Shown here piece by piece: positions 16,732 through 23,681 of a stretch of 64,000 bases of DNA (the first letter of the stretch is position 1; the number at the start of each line of letters is the position of its first letter). Under the pieces are notes generated by a model. It saw only the letters and a list, made by a program, of their open reading frames with translations. It was not told the origin of the DNA and ran no database searches. The position numbers and the translations under genes are program-made. Source of the stretch: Acidobacteriaceae bacterium (lineage in GTDB: Bacteria > Acidobacteriota > Terriglobia > Terriglobales > Acidobacteriaceae); NCBI GenBank assembly GCA_003156805.1, contig PMHV01000059.1, positions 254,896 through 318,895 of the forward strand, in the 5' to 3' direction.

Positions 16732-17922
16732 TCACCCCTCGCGGTGCACGGCGAAGGAACTTTGACGCTGCAGGGCAGATTCACCCACCGGAAGCTGCAC
16801 CACAACGGCCTTCGCTTCGCCGATGGCGACTTCCTTGCCCGGCACTCCCACCTCGCGGCGAATGTAGCCCAGGGCCACGGTTCGCTCCGCGCCGGCCAGG
16901 ATCACGGATGTTGCGCTGGTAATCTCTCCGACTTCTTTTTCCGCAGCCGCGATCTTCATGCCGGGTGCGATCTGCGCGCCATTCTCCGCAATGAAACCGG
17001 TGAACTTGCGATGCACATTTCCTCGCGAGCGGATACGCTCCACGATTTCCTGCCCCACGTAGCAGCCTTTGGTGAAGTTCAGCGCCCGCGTCTGTTCGGT
17101 TTCCTGGGGCAGGTCCCGCTCGCGAATATCCACGCCATAGAGCGGAATACCCGCCACGACCCGTTGCATCTCCAGCGCCTCCGAACCAACCGCCGTCGCA
17201 CCCGCGGCCAGCAGAGCGCGCCAGGTTTGCTTTACATCTTTCGGAGCAAGCCAGATTTCGTAAGACTGATTCTCGTGAGGCTGGCCTTGTGACGACTGGC
17301 CCTCCGATTGGCCTTGTGAAGGCTCGTGCTGCACTTCTTCTCCACGCACCACCGTACACTCCACGCACTCGCATTCGCAGTTGCATCGCGGCGCAATCGA
17401 CTGCAGCGGTGCCAGTTCCGGAATCTCGATCCCCGCAGTTTGCAAAGCCGCACGCGCCCTCGGTCCGGCCACGCCCAAAGCCGTCAGCTTCTCGCTAACC
17501 TCTGCCACTTCAACATCGTCCATGATGATGTAATGCTCGAAGGTGGCGAGCATCTTTTCCACTTGACTGCGGTCGGTGTCGAGCAACAGCGACTCGCCGC
17601 GGTTGTAGGCGTAGAGGTCGCCTAAAATCCGTCCCTGCGGATTCAGCAGAAATGCATACACGCCCTGCCCGGTGGCCAGGTCGCGTATGTTGTTGGTGAC
17701 CATGCCGTTAAGCCAGCGCACGCGGTCGTCGCCCGTCAGCGAAATCTTGGCGCGAAATCCCAGGTCATAGACGCCGCAACCCTCGCGCAAAGCGGAGAAC
17801 TCCGCCCTCGCATCGCCGAAATTCGCCGCAGTAGTGGCGCCGCGATATTCGGCGATACGCACCGGCCGCGCATTGGCATCGGCCTGCCCTAGCAACGCGT
17901 CGTGGAGGGGAGTTTGAGTCAT
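16732..17922 (-). CDS. ygfZ: folate-binding YgfZ/GcvT-like protein with Cys-rich insertion
   Basis: A 396-residue homologue of the tetrahydrofolate-binding protein YgfZ (human IBA57), which helps mature certain Fe-S proteins. The defining motif KGCYVGQEIVERIRSRG is at residues 285-301 with its conserved Cys. The N-terminal GcvT-like part includes VYDLGFRAKISLTGDDRVRW and NPQGRILGDLYAY. Residues about 179-220 form an insertion: a cluster of five Cys among acidic residues (CNCECECVEC), then a Gln/Ser/Gly repeat (SQGQSEGQSSQGQ). This divides the two halves and is absent from standard YgfZ. ATG start at 17922. Confidence 0.9.
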   Translation of the reverse strand: MTQTPLHDALLGQADANARPVRIAEYRGATTAANFGDARAEFSALREGCGVYDLGFRAKISLTGDDRVRWLNGMVTNNIRDLATGQGVYAFLLNPQGRILGDLYAYNRGESLLLDTDRSQVEKMLATFEHYIIMDDVEVAEVSEKLTALGVAGPRARAALQTAGIEIPELAPLQSIAPRCNCECECVECTVVRGEEVQHEPSQGQSEGQSSQGQPHENQSYEIWLAPKDVKQTWRALLAAGATAVGSEALEMQRVVAGIPLYGVDIRERDLPQETEQTRALNFTKGCYVGQEIVERIRSRGNVHRKFTGFIAENGAQIAPGMKIAAAEKEVGEITSATSVILAGAERTVALGYIRREVGVPGKEVAIGEAKAVVVQLPVGESALQRQSSFAVHREG

Positions 17923-18199
17923 CGGCTGGTTGTGAAGCCCAAGCTATTTGATTATAAGCGAAGGCGAAGGGATTGATTTTCGCGCGGTGCCGCGTAATTC
18001 CTGCCGCTTCTCGATCTCGCAACCAGCGGCGTTCGTCGGTAGTGGCGCAGTTTGGACCTTAACTGGACGGCGTCATCCCGAAGCCCCGCGTTTTCTCCAG
18101 CGGGGCGAGGGATTCTCGCGCGGAGTATTTTCAAACTGCACCATCACCCGCTCTTCTGCAACCTACTCATTCCTCGCGGCTTGTGTTAAGTTTTCTGCC
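17923..18199 (+). other. intergenic region between divergent genes, with one palindromic repeat
   Basis: About 277 bases separate divergent ygfZ and the dehydrogenase gene. It contains one copy of the GTCATCC...GGGATT repeat (listed separately). The upstream frame of the dehydrogenase stays open through it, but the translation there is not protein-like. Confidence 0.55.
18072..18116 (+). repeat. GTCATCC-type palindromic repeat, copy 1
   Basis: Begins GTCATCCCGAAG and ends CGAGGGATTCT, with a 7-bp perfect stem GCCCCGC (18083-18089) / GCGGGGC (18100-18106) around a loop of ten bases. The same flanks and a nearly identical core recur at 25093, and the flanks recur at 19388, 19578 and 26303. Resembles bacterial REP-type elements; not coding. 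Confidence 0.75.
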
Positions 18200-19282
18200 G
18201 TGAGCACGCAAATTTCTTCCCGGAAACGCATCGCCGTCATCCCCGGAGATGGCATCGGCAAAGAAGTCATCCCCCAGGCTCTCAAAGTCATTCAAGCCAC
18301 GGGCGCGGATATCGAACTCAGCGAATTCGACTGGGGCGCCGACCGCTATCTCGCCGATGGCGTTACCGTTCCGCCCGATGGCTTCGCCATGCTGGGGCGC
18401 GACTTCGATGCCATTCTAGCGGGCGCTTTCGGCGACCCACGCGTGAAGACCAACATTCATGCCAAAGAAATCCTGCTCGGCATGAGGTTCAAGATGGATC
18501 TCTACGCCAACGTGCGGCCGGTGCGCTTGCTCGATGCGGCGTTGTGTCCGCTGAAAAATGTTGAGCCGAAAGACGTTGACTTCGTCGTGATCCGCGAAAA
18601 CACGGAAGGCGTTTACACGGATACAGGCGGAGTTTTCAAGCAAGGCACGCCCGATGAGATTGCCATTCAGGAAGATATCAACACCCGCAAAGGCGTCGAG
18701 CGCATCATCCGCTACGCCTTCGAATATTGCGAGCGGCACGCGAAGCTAGACGGCGCGGCGCGGCAGCGCGTGCTCCTCTGTGACAAATCCAATGCCATGA
18801 CCCACGCCGGCGGCTTGTGGCAGCGCGTGTTCAAAGAGGTGAGCGGAGAATATCCGCAGATCACGCCGCAGCACATGTACGTGGACGCGCTCTGCATGCA
18901 GATGGTGCGCGATCCGCGGCAGTTCGACGTCATCGTCACCAACAACATGTTCGGCGACATCATCACCGACCTCGCCGCCGGGTTGCAGGGCGGGCTCGGC
19001 ATGGCCGCCAGCGGAAATATCCATCCCGGAAAGACGTCGATGTTTGAACCGGTGCACGGCTCCGCGCCGCCCATCGCAGGCAAGAATGTGGCGAACCCGT
19101 TCGGCGCGATTCTCACAGCAGCAATGATGCTCGCGCATCTGGGACTGACAAAAGAAGCCGAGAAGATCGAAGCCGCCGTGCTCGAAGCCGTGCGGCAAAA
19201 GAAGACCACGCAGGATATCGGTGGCACGCTGGGCACGCGGGAAGCGGGGGAGTGGGTGCAAGACATAATCGGCCGCGCATAA
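18200..19282 (+). CDS. isocitrate/isopropylmalate-family dehydrogenase
   Basis: A 360-residue NAD(P)-dependent decarboxylating dehydrogenase of the beta-hydroxyacid family (LeuB, Icd, tartrate/malate types). It starts at a GTG (STQISSRKRIAVIPGDGIGK); upstream sense codons are not protein-like. Substrate Arg residues appear in GMRFKMDLYANVRPVRLLD, the metal/substrate region in ENTEGVYTDTGG, and the metal Asp residues in NMFGDIITDLAAGLQGG, then EPVHGSAPPIAGK as cofactor loop. RPVRLL and ENTEGVYTD fit LeuB-like or homoisocitrate-like enzymes better than classic Icd, but exact substrate cannot be fixed. No leuCD genes are nearby. Confidence 0.88.
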   Translation: MSTQISSRKRIAVIPGDGIGKEVIPQALKVIQATGADIELSEFDWGADRYLADGVTVPPDGFAMLGRDFDAILAGAFGDPRVKTNIHAKEILLGMRFKMDLYANVRPVRLLDAALCPLKNVEPKDVDFVVIRENTEGVYTDTGGVFKQGTPDEIAIQEDINTRKGVERIIRYAFEYCERHAKLDGAARQRVLLCDKSNAMTHAGGLWQRVFKEVSGEYPQITPQHMYVDALCMQMVRDPRQFDVIVTNNMFGDIITDLAAGLQGGLGMAASGNIHPGKTSMFEPVHGSAPPIAGKNVANPFGAILTAAMMLAHLGLTKEAEKIEAAVLEAVRQKKTTQDIGGTLGTREAGEWVQDIIGRA

Positions 19283-19292
19283 CCACGGTTTT

Positions 19293-19387
19293 GTCATCCT
19301 GAGCCAGTGCTCTCAGCCTGAGCAAGTGCCCTCATCCCGAGCAAGTTCTGTCATCCTGAGCAAGTTTTGTCATCCTGAGCAAGTTTT
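19293..19387 (+). repeat. short tandem repeat, unit TCATCCTGAGCAAGTTTTG
   Basis: About five imperfect copies of a 19-base unit stand head to tail (TCATCCTGAGCCAGTGC, then TCATCCCGAGCAAGTTCTG and two exact TCATCCTGAGCAAGTTTTG). The array runs directly into palindromic repeat copy 2, whose first half it matches, so it probably arose by amplification of that element's 5' end. Confidence 0.8.
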
Positions 19388-19450
19388 GTCATCCTGAGCG
19401 GAGTGAGTCGATTCGCATTGGCGAATCGACTCTCGCAGTCGAAGGATCCC
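19388..19450 (+). repeat. GTCATCC-type palindromic repeat, copy 2
   Basis: Flanks GTCATCCTGAGCGGAGT and TCGAAGGATCCC enclose a perfect 12-bp stem, GAGTCGATTCGC (19405-19416) with GCGAATCGACTC (19421-19432), loop ATTG. The core is unrelated to copies 1, 3, 4 and 5 although the flanks are shared. Confidence 0.8.
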
Positions 19451-19577
19451 TGCACCCGCTTGAACTGCCAGGGGCGCGTCAGGGCGTTCCCCCTGCGCAT
19501 CGTGTTGATGGGAAGTGTGCCGCCAAAATCCAGAGTGCGCCGAGAATTCCTGGACGAGCCCTCGGCGGCTCCAATTG
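19451..19577 (+). other. spacer between two inverted palindromic repeats
   Basis: About 125 bases bounded by repeat copies 2 and 3 in opposite orientation. No supported gene. Together with its flanks it forms a composite of about 250 bases in the 513-base gap after the dehydrogenase gene. Confidence 0.5.
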
Positions 19578-19638
19578 GGATCCTTCGATTCCGCATGTGC
19601 CTTCGCTTTGCGAAGGCACATGCTGCGCTCAGGATGAC
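19578..19638 (-). repeat. GTCATCC-type palindromic repeat, copy 3
   Basis: On the minus strand it reads GTCATCCTGAGCGCA, then a perfect 14-bp stem with a three-base loop (stem arms 19593-19606 and 19610-19623, arm GCATGTGCCTTCGC), then GGAATCGAAGGATCC. Inverted relative to copy 2. Confidence 0.8.
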
Positions 19639-19795
19639 ATCCGTTACCCGAACCTGACCGGAACCCTGCCGCTGCCCGATGCCGCGGCCCCGCAAACGAT
19701 GTAAAACTACCGTTACAAACCGGCGGGAAATCCTTTATCCTTCCCATCAAAATTTGGAATTAGACTTATTCCCTAGCGTGTCGATAGACTATTTT

Positions 19796-20518
19796 ATGGA
19801 CTCATCATTTGCTGTTGAATCACCTGTTGATGTGCTGCACGAAATCGGCGTCCGCTTAGGAGCGGCCGACGAATTTCATGAAGTGCTTACCCGCGTTGTG
19901 GAATTTGCCTCCGCTTTGGTTAAGTGCGATTCCTGCCTGATTTATGTGCTCGAGGGCCAGGAGCTTGTGCTGCGCGCCTCGAAAAGCCCTCACCCAGAAA
20001 TAGTCGATCGCCTCAAAGTGCGCGTTGGACAGGGCATTACGGGCTGGGTGGCTGAGCATCGCGAGCCCGTGGCCGTGGCGGAGAAAGCAGCCACTGATCC
20101 GCGCTTTCAGTGTTTTCATGAACTGCCCGAAGACAGCTACGAAGCTTTCCTCTCGGTGCCGTTGATGAGCCGCGGCCGCGTGGTCGGCGTCATCAACCTG
20201 CAGCATCGTCTGCCCCACGTATACAAGCCGCGCGAGATCCGCCTGATTTCCACCATCGGATTTCTGGTGGGCGCAGAGATCGAGATGGCACGCCTGGAAG
20301 AAGTCAACGTCAACCTCGCCGAACAATTGCAGACTCGCAAAGTCGTGGAACGCGCCAAAGGCATTCTGCAGCGCGAGCTCGGACTCAGCGAAGAGCAGGC
20401 CTATCTGGCCCTGCAGAGGCAGAGCCGGCAAACCCGCAGAGCGATGAAAGAAATTGCCGAGGCCATCGTGCTCAGCGACGAAGTCAAGGGAAACTCCCGT
20501 TCAGGAAACCTCTCCTAA
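19796..20518 (+). CDS. GAF-ANTAR domain regulator
   Basis: A 240-residue putative RNA-binding antiterminator. Residues ~15-165 form a GAF domain (ALVKCDSCLIYVLEG, VGQGITGWVAEHREPVAVAE, FLSVPLMSRGRVVGVINLQH). A short helix (NVNLAEQLQTRKVVERAKGI) leads into a C-terminal ANTAR domain (residues ~180-235: VERAKGILQRELGLSEEQAY, LALQRQSRQTRRAMKEIAEA). ANTAR domains bind paired RNA hairpins and prevent early transcription termination; the GAF part would sense a ligand or redox state. Start: ATG at 19796 or GTG at 19778; neither has a strong ribosome-binding site. A hairpin follows the stop codon. Target genes are unknown. Confidence 0.9.
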   Translation: MDSSFAVESPVDVLHEIGVRLGAADEFHEVLTRVVEFASALVKCDSCLIYVLEGQELVLRASKSPHPEIVDRLKVRVGQGITGWVAEHREPVAVAEKAATDPRFQCFHELPEDSYEAFLSVPLMSRGRVVGVINLQHRLPHVYKPREIRLISTIGFLVGAEIEMARLEEVNVNLAEQLQTRKVVERAKGILQRELGLSEEQAYLALQRQSRQTRRAMKEIAEAIVLSDEVKGNSRSGNLS

Positions 20519-20601
20519 AGGGAATGCGCCAGCAACTTCGAAAACCTCCAATCTGGGAAGCCTGAAGACCAAGTAATGACAATCAGTTCAGTGAAATGAA
20601 G

Positions 20602-20633
20602 CCGGGAGCAGAACTGGAGGATTCTGCTCCCGG
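20602..20633. terminator. hairpin between convergent genes
   Basis: Perfect 11-bp stem CCGGGAGCAGA (20602-20612) with TCTGCTCCCGG (20623-20633). It lies between the stop codons of the converging GAF-ANTAR and secreted-protein genes and can serve either strand. The T-run is weak on both sides, so it may be a factor-assisted terminator. Confidence 0.6.
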
Positions 20634-20649
20634 TACGCGGCGCGCGGAT

Positions 20650-21078
20650 TTATTTGCCGGACGTTGCCGCGGCCAGCGTGGTTGTGGTTGCAACCTCTCG
20701 CACTTTCGTCGGCACAGCGAAGTGCAGGGTCACACCCGATTCGGGAAGCTCCATCGAACTGACGAAACTGCCCGCTGCGGTGGGAACGACAATCAAGCGG
20801 GTTTGCTTCGTGAGGACGCCGGTTTCGACGTCGTTCACCAGCAACATGAAGCCCGCACCGTTACCGCTCATCTTGGTCAGAGTAATCAGGCTGGACGGCC
20901 CGTTCGGCTCAATCGAGTAGCGATACTCTCCGGCGGGAACGATGGCGTTCTGCCAGTGCACCTCGTGAGTAAGGGTAAAGCTGCCGCGCGCACTCTGGGC
21001 CGAAGCCAGGGTGGGCGCAACACTGAAAGCGGAGAAGGCTAGGGCGGCGACATACACAAATCTGCAAATCGATTTCAT
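20650..21078 (-). CDS. small exported protein of unknown function
   Basis: A 142-residue secreted protein. The ATG at 21078 follows a good ribosome-binding site (AGGAGAACCTCA then ATG) and opens a signal peptide, MKSICRFVYVAALAFSAFSV, ending near ASAQSARG. The mature domain is beta-rich: SFTLTHEVHWQNAIVPAGEY, RYSIEPNGPSSLITLTKM and TKQTRLIVVPTAAGSF. I know similar short exported proteins only as uncharacterised acidobacterial families. It converges on the GAF-ANTAR gene with a shared hairpin between. Confidence 0.78.
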   Translation of the reverse strand: MKSICRFVYVAALAFSAFSVAPTLASAQSARGSFTLTHEVHWQNAIVPAGEYRYSIEPNGPSSLITLTKMSGNGAGFMLLVNDVETGVLTKQTRLIVVPTAAGSFVSSMELPESGVTLHFAVPTKVREVATTTTLAAATSGK

Positions 21079-21522
21079 TGAGGTTCTCCTGTTCTTAATC
21101 TGAAGAGCACGGAGCACACGAACGGCGTAGTGCCGCAATGGCGCGAGCTCAGATTTAGGTGGAGACCAACGAGGTCAAAAAGACTTGTTTCCGAGCAACA
21201 GAGCTGGAAACAAATAGCGGCTTCGCGGCACCTTCAGCACAGACTGTGGCGAAGTATGATGAGTATGAAGAAATGCGGTCTGGAAGTCCAACGCAAATAA
21301 GCGATGCGACGCATCGACAAGCCGCGCCAAAGAAAGCCAAAGAAAGCCAGAGAAAGAAAGAAAGGCCTTGCGCCGCGTTCCCCAACCAATACGCGAGGCC
21401 TACCGTTGAATTGAAATATTGCGCGTTGGGCTGCCGCAGTTTGCAATGTCCCCGCTGAATACGAGAACATATCCGGTTTGCACACAGCATAGAGATTCCA
21501 CTGAGAGGTCGGCCTTACCCAT
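21079..21522 (+). other. intergenic stretch ahead of inositol-phosphate synthase
   Basis: About 440 bases between divergent genes. A 99-codon GTG-started frame (21159-21458, plus strand) crosses it but has no recognised domain, no clear ribosome-binding site and Lys/Arg-rich repeats. A purine-rich tract of AAAGAAAGCC units lies near 21328-21363. No clear promoter for the synthase gene stands out. Confidence 0.45.
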
Positions 21523-22977
21523 ATGGCGACACGGCAGAAGTCCGCAAGAGTGCAGTCCGTAAAAGTCCATTCCGCAAAAGTTAAGACGGCGTTGAAGTCG
21601 TCGCGCGCGGAAGTGAAATCGGAAAACGAAGTGAAGTCAGAAAGCAAAGCGCAGGCCAAACCCAACGGCGCCATGCAGCCGGCCAAGGGCAAGCTGGGGG
21701 TGATGATCCCAGGCATGGGCGCGGTAGCGACCACATTTGTCGCCGGCGTGGAAGCGATTCGCAAAGGCCTGGCGAAACCCATCGGCTCGCTCACGCAGAT
21801 GGGAACGGTGCGGCTCGGCAAACGCACCGAGGGTCGATCGCCCAAGATCAAAGAATTTGTGCCGCTGGCCGGCCTCGACGATCTGGTCTTCACCGGCTGG
21901 GACATCTTCGAAGACGACATGTACGAAGCAGCTTCAAACGCCGGAGTGCTCGAACAGAAGCTGCTCGATCAGTTGAAGCCGTTTCTTTCTTCGGTGACGC
22001 CGCGCGCGGCAGTCTTCGATCATAACTACGTCAAGAAGATCGACGGACCGAACGTGAAGAAAGGCAAGACCAAGATGGACCTGGCCGAGCAGTTGCGCGA
22101 CGACATCCGCGACTTTCGAAAGACGAGCGGCGCCAGCCGCGTGGTCACCATGTGGTGCGGATCGACAGAATCGTACATCGCGGCGACCGCGGCGCATCAG
22201 TCGGTGAAGGCGTTCGAGAGAGCCCTGCGCGAAAACGACGAGATGATTGCGCCCTCGATGATCTATGCCTATGCCTCACTGATGGAAGGCATTCCTTTCG
22301 CCAACGGCGCGCCCAATCTCACCGTGGATTTGCCGGTGATGCGCGAGCTTTCGCGGCAGAACGATGCGCCCATCTGCGGCAAAGACTTCAAAACCGGTCA
22401 GACTCTGATGAAAACCATCCTCGCGCCCGGATTCAAAGCCCGCATGATCGGCCTCAACGGATGGTTTTCCACCAACATCCTCGGCAACCGCGACGGCGAA
22501 GTGCTCGACGATCCCGGCTCCTTCAAGACCAAAGAAGAATCGAAACTCTCGGTGCTCGAACACATTCTGCAGCCCGATCTTTATCCCGAACTCTACGGCG
22601 ACATGTATCACAAAGTTCGCATCAACTACTATCCGCCGCGCGGCGACAACAAAGAAGGTTGGGACAACATCGATATCTTCGGATGGCTGGGTTATCCCAT
22701 GCAGATCAAAGTCGATTTTCTGTGCCGCGATTCGATTCTGGCCGCGCCCATCGTGCTCGACCTGGTCTTGTTTCTGGATCTCGCGCAGCGCTGTTCGGAA
22801 TTGAAGAGCCTCGGCATTCAGGAGTGGCTAAGCTTTTACTTCAAGTCTCCCATGACCGCGCCTGGGCTTTATCCGGAACATGATCTGTTCATTCAATTGA
22901 TGAAGCTGAAGAACACGCTGCGCCACTTGAAAGGCGAAGAGCTGATCACGCACCTCGGGTTGGAGTATTACGACTGA
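21523..22977 (+). CDS. ino1: myo-inositol-1-phosphate synthase
   Basis: A 484-residue NAD-dependent enzyme converting glucose-6-phosphate to inositol-1-phosphate, the entry to inositol lipids and other inositol compounds. Catalytic-core landmarks: GVMIPGMGAVATTFVAGVE (NAD-binding Gly-rich region, near residue 60), GWDIFEDDMYEAA, NGAPNLTVDLP, then GKDFKTGQTLMKTILAPGFK, the lysine-rich active-site segment, and LGWLGYPMQIKVDF-like strand FGWLGYPMQIKVDFLC. The first ~55 residues are a charged Lys/Ser/Val repeat (VKVHSAKVK, EVKSENEVKSE) with no counterpart in the core enzyme, probably disordered. ATG start. Confidence 0.93.
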   Translation: MATRQKSARVQSVKVHSAKVKTALKSSRAEVKSENEVKSESKAQAKPNGAMQPAKGKLGVMIPGMGAVATTFVAGVEAIRKGLAKPIGSLTQMGTVRLGKRTEGRSPKIKEFVPLAGLDDLVFTGWDIFEDDMYEAASNAGVLEQKLLDQLKPFLSSVTPRAAVFDHNYVKKIDGPNVKKGKTKMDLAEQLRDDIRDFRKTSGASRVVTMWCGSTESYIAATAAHQSVKAFERALRENDEMIAPSMIYAYASLMEGIPFANGAPNLTVDLPVMRELSRQNDAPICGKDFKTGQTLMKTILAPGFKARMIGLNGWFSTNILGNRDGEVLDDPGSFKTKEESKLSVLEHILQPDLYPELYGDMYHKVRINYYPPRGDNKEGWDNIDIFGWLGYPMQIKVDFLCRDSILAAPIVLDLVLFLDLAQRCSELKSLGIQEWLSFYFKSPMTAPGLYPEHDLFIQLMKLKNTLRHLKGEELITHLGLEYYD

Positions 22978-23023
22978 AATCGTGTAGGGCGGGCGCCTTC
23001 GCCGGCCTGGGTCTGGAATTGGC

Positions 23024-23428
23024 TTACCAAACCGTCCTAAGCAGCGGGCACCTGCGCATTCTCTCGTCGCGAGTGATCAGAATCAGTCCTTCCGCCCGAG
23101 CCGTGCCGCCGATGATGCGGTCGGCGGGGTCGCCGGAGTAGTCACGAGGAAATTGGGCTGCCAAGGTGGCGATCTCGGGCGTGATTGGAAGCACGGTGAC
23201 GCCTTCGATCAATAAGTCGAGCGAGGATTCAATCGTGCCGTAACGGCGAATGCGTCCGCGCGCTAGCATGGAAGCAAGCTCCCAAATACTGACGGCAGAA
23301 ATAGCAATACCGCCTTGTCGCCGGGCGCGGCGGATGGCGGAAGCAGCGGGCCGGGAAAGCGACTTCGAATTGTCTACAGCCCAAAACAGAACATGCGTGT
23401 CCAGCAGAATCAAAATGCGGACTCCCAC
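23024..23428 (-). CDS. PIN-domain toxin, VapC-like
   Basis: A 134-residue PIN ribonuclease-type protein. The acidic active-site residues are seen in LLDTHVLFWAVD (first Asp), AVSIWELASMLARGRI (Glu), and DYSGDPADRIIGGTARAEGL (two Asp) followed by LITRDERM. It begins at GTG and its first 19 bases overlap the end of the upstream Phd-like gene, a typical antitoxin-first arrangement with coupled translation. VapC toxins usually cleave initiator tRNA or 23S rRNA; the target here is unknown. Confidence 0.88.
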   Translation of the reverse strand: MGVRILILLDTHVLFWAVDNSKSLSRPAASAIRRARRQGGIAISAVSIWELASMLARGRIRRYGTIESSLDLLIEGVTVLPITPEIATLAAQFPRDYSGDPADRIIGGTARAEGLILITRDERMRRCPLLRTVW

Positions 23429-23643
23429 TCCTCCGGCGGATCGGCATCGAGATCGCCGACCACTTCAAACACACCCTTCAGTCTGCCGATGAAGTCGTCT
23501 TTCGGTTGGTCGATGGGTACCAATTTCGCAACCGGCTTGCCGCGCTTCGTAATCAGCAGCGGACGCCTGGTGGAGCGCACGTCCTCCATCAGCGTGAGGC
23601 ATTGGGCTTTGAAGACCGCTGCGGGAATTTGCTTCATAGACAT
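23410..23643 (-). CDS. Phd/YefM-type antitoxin
   Basis: A 77-residue antitoxin: the N-terminal KQIPAAVFKAQCLTLMEDV and TRRPLLITKRGKPVAKLVPI form the DNA-binding Phd/YefM fold, and the acidic C-terminal tail (DLDADPPEEWESAF) is the part that would wrap the toxin. A TACAAT box abuts the first ATG (23643), and a second ATG follows two codons later, so transcripts may be nearly leaderless. Autoregulation by the toxin-antitoxin complex is expected from the family. Downstream toxin gene overlaps by 19 bases. Confidence 0.86.
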   Translation of the reverse strand: MSMKQIPAAVFKAQCLTLMEDVRSTRRPLLITKRGKPVAKLVPIDQPKDDFIGRLKGVFEVVGDLDADPPEEWESAF

Positions 23644-23681
23644 ATTGTAACAGACATGGTCAAGTCTAAATGACCGGATTG

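Noticed and set aside
19293..19387. Tandem repeat considered as a CRISPR array
   Set aside because: Units are contiguous 19-mers without unique spacers and no cas genes are near; it is a simple tandem array.
21159..21458. 99-codon plus-strand frame with GTG start
   Set aside because: Contains purine repeats (KKAKESQRKKERP) and no domain; start context weak. Could be real but not supported.
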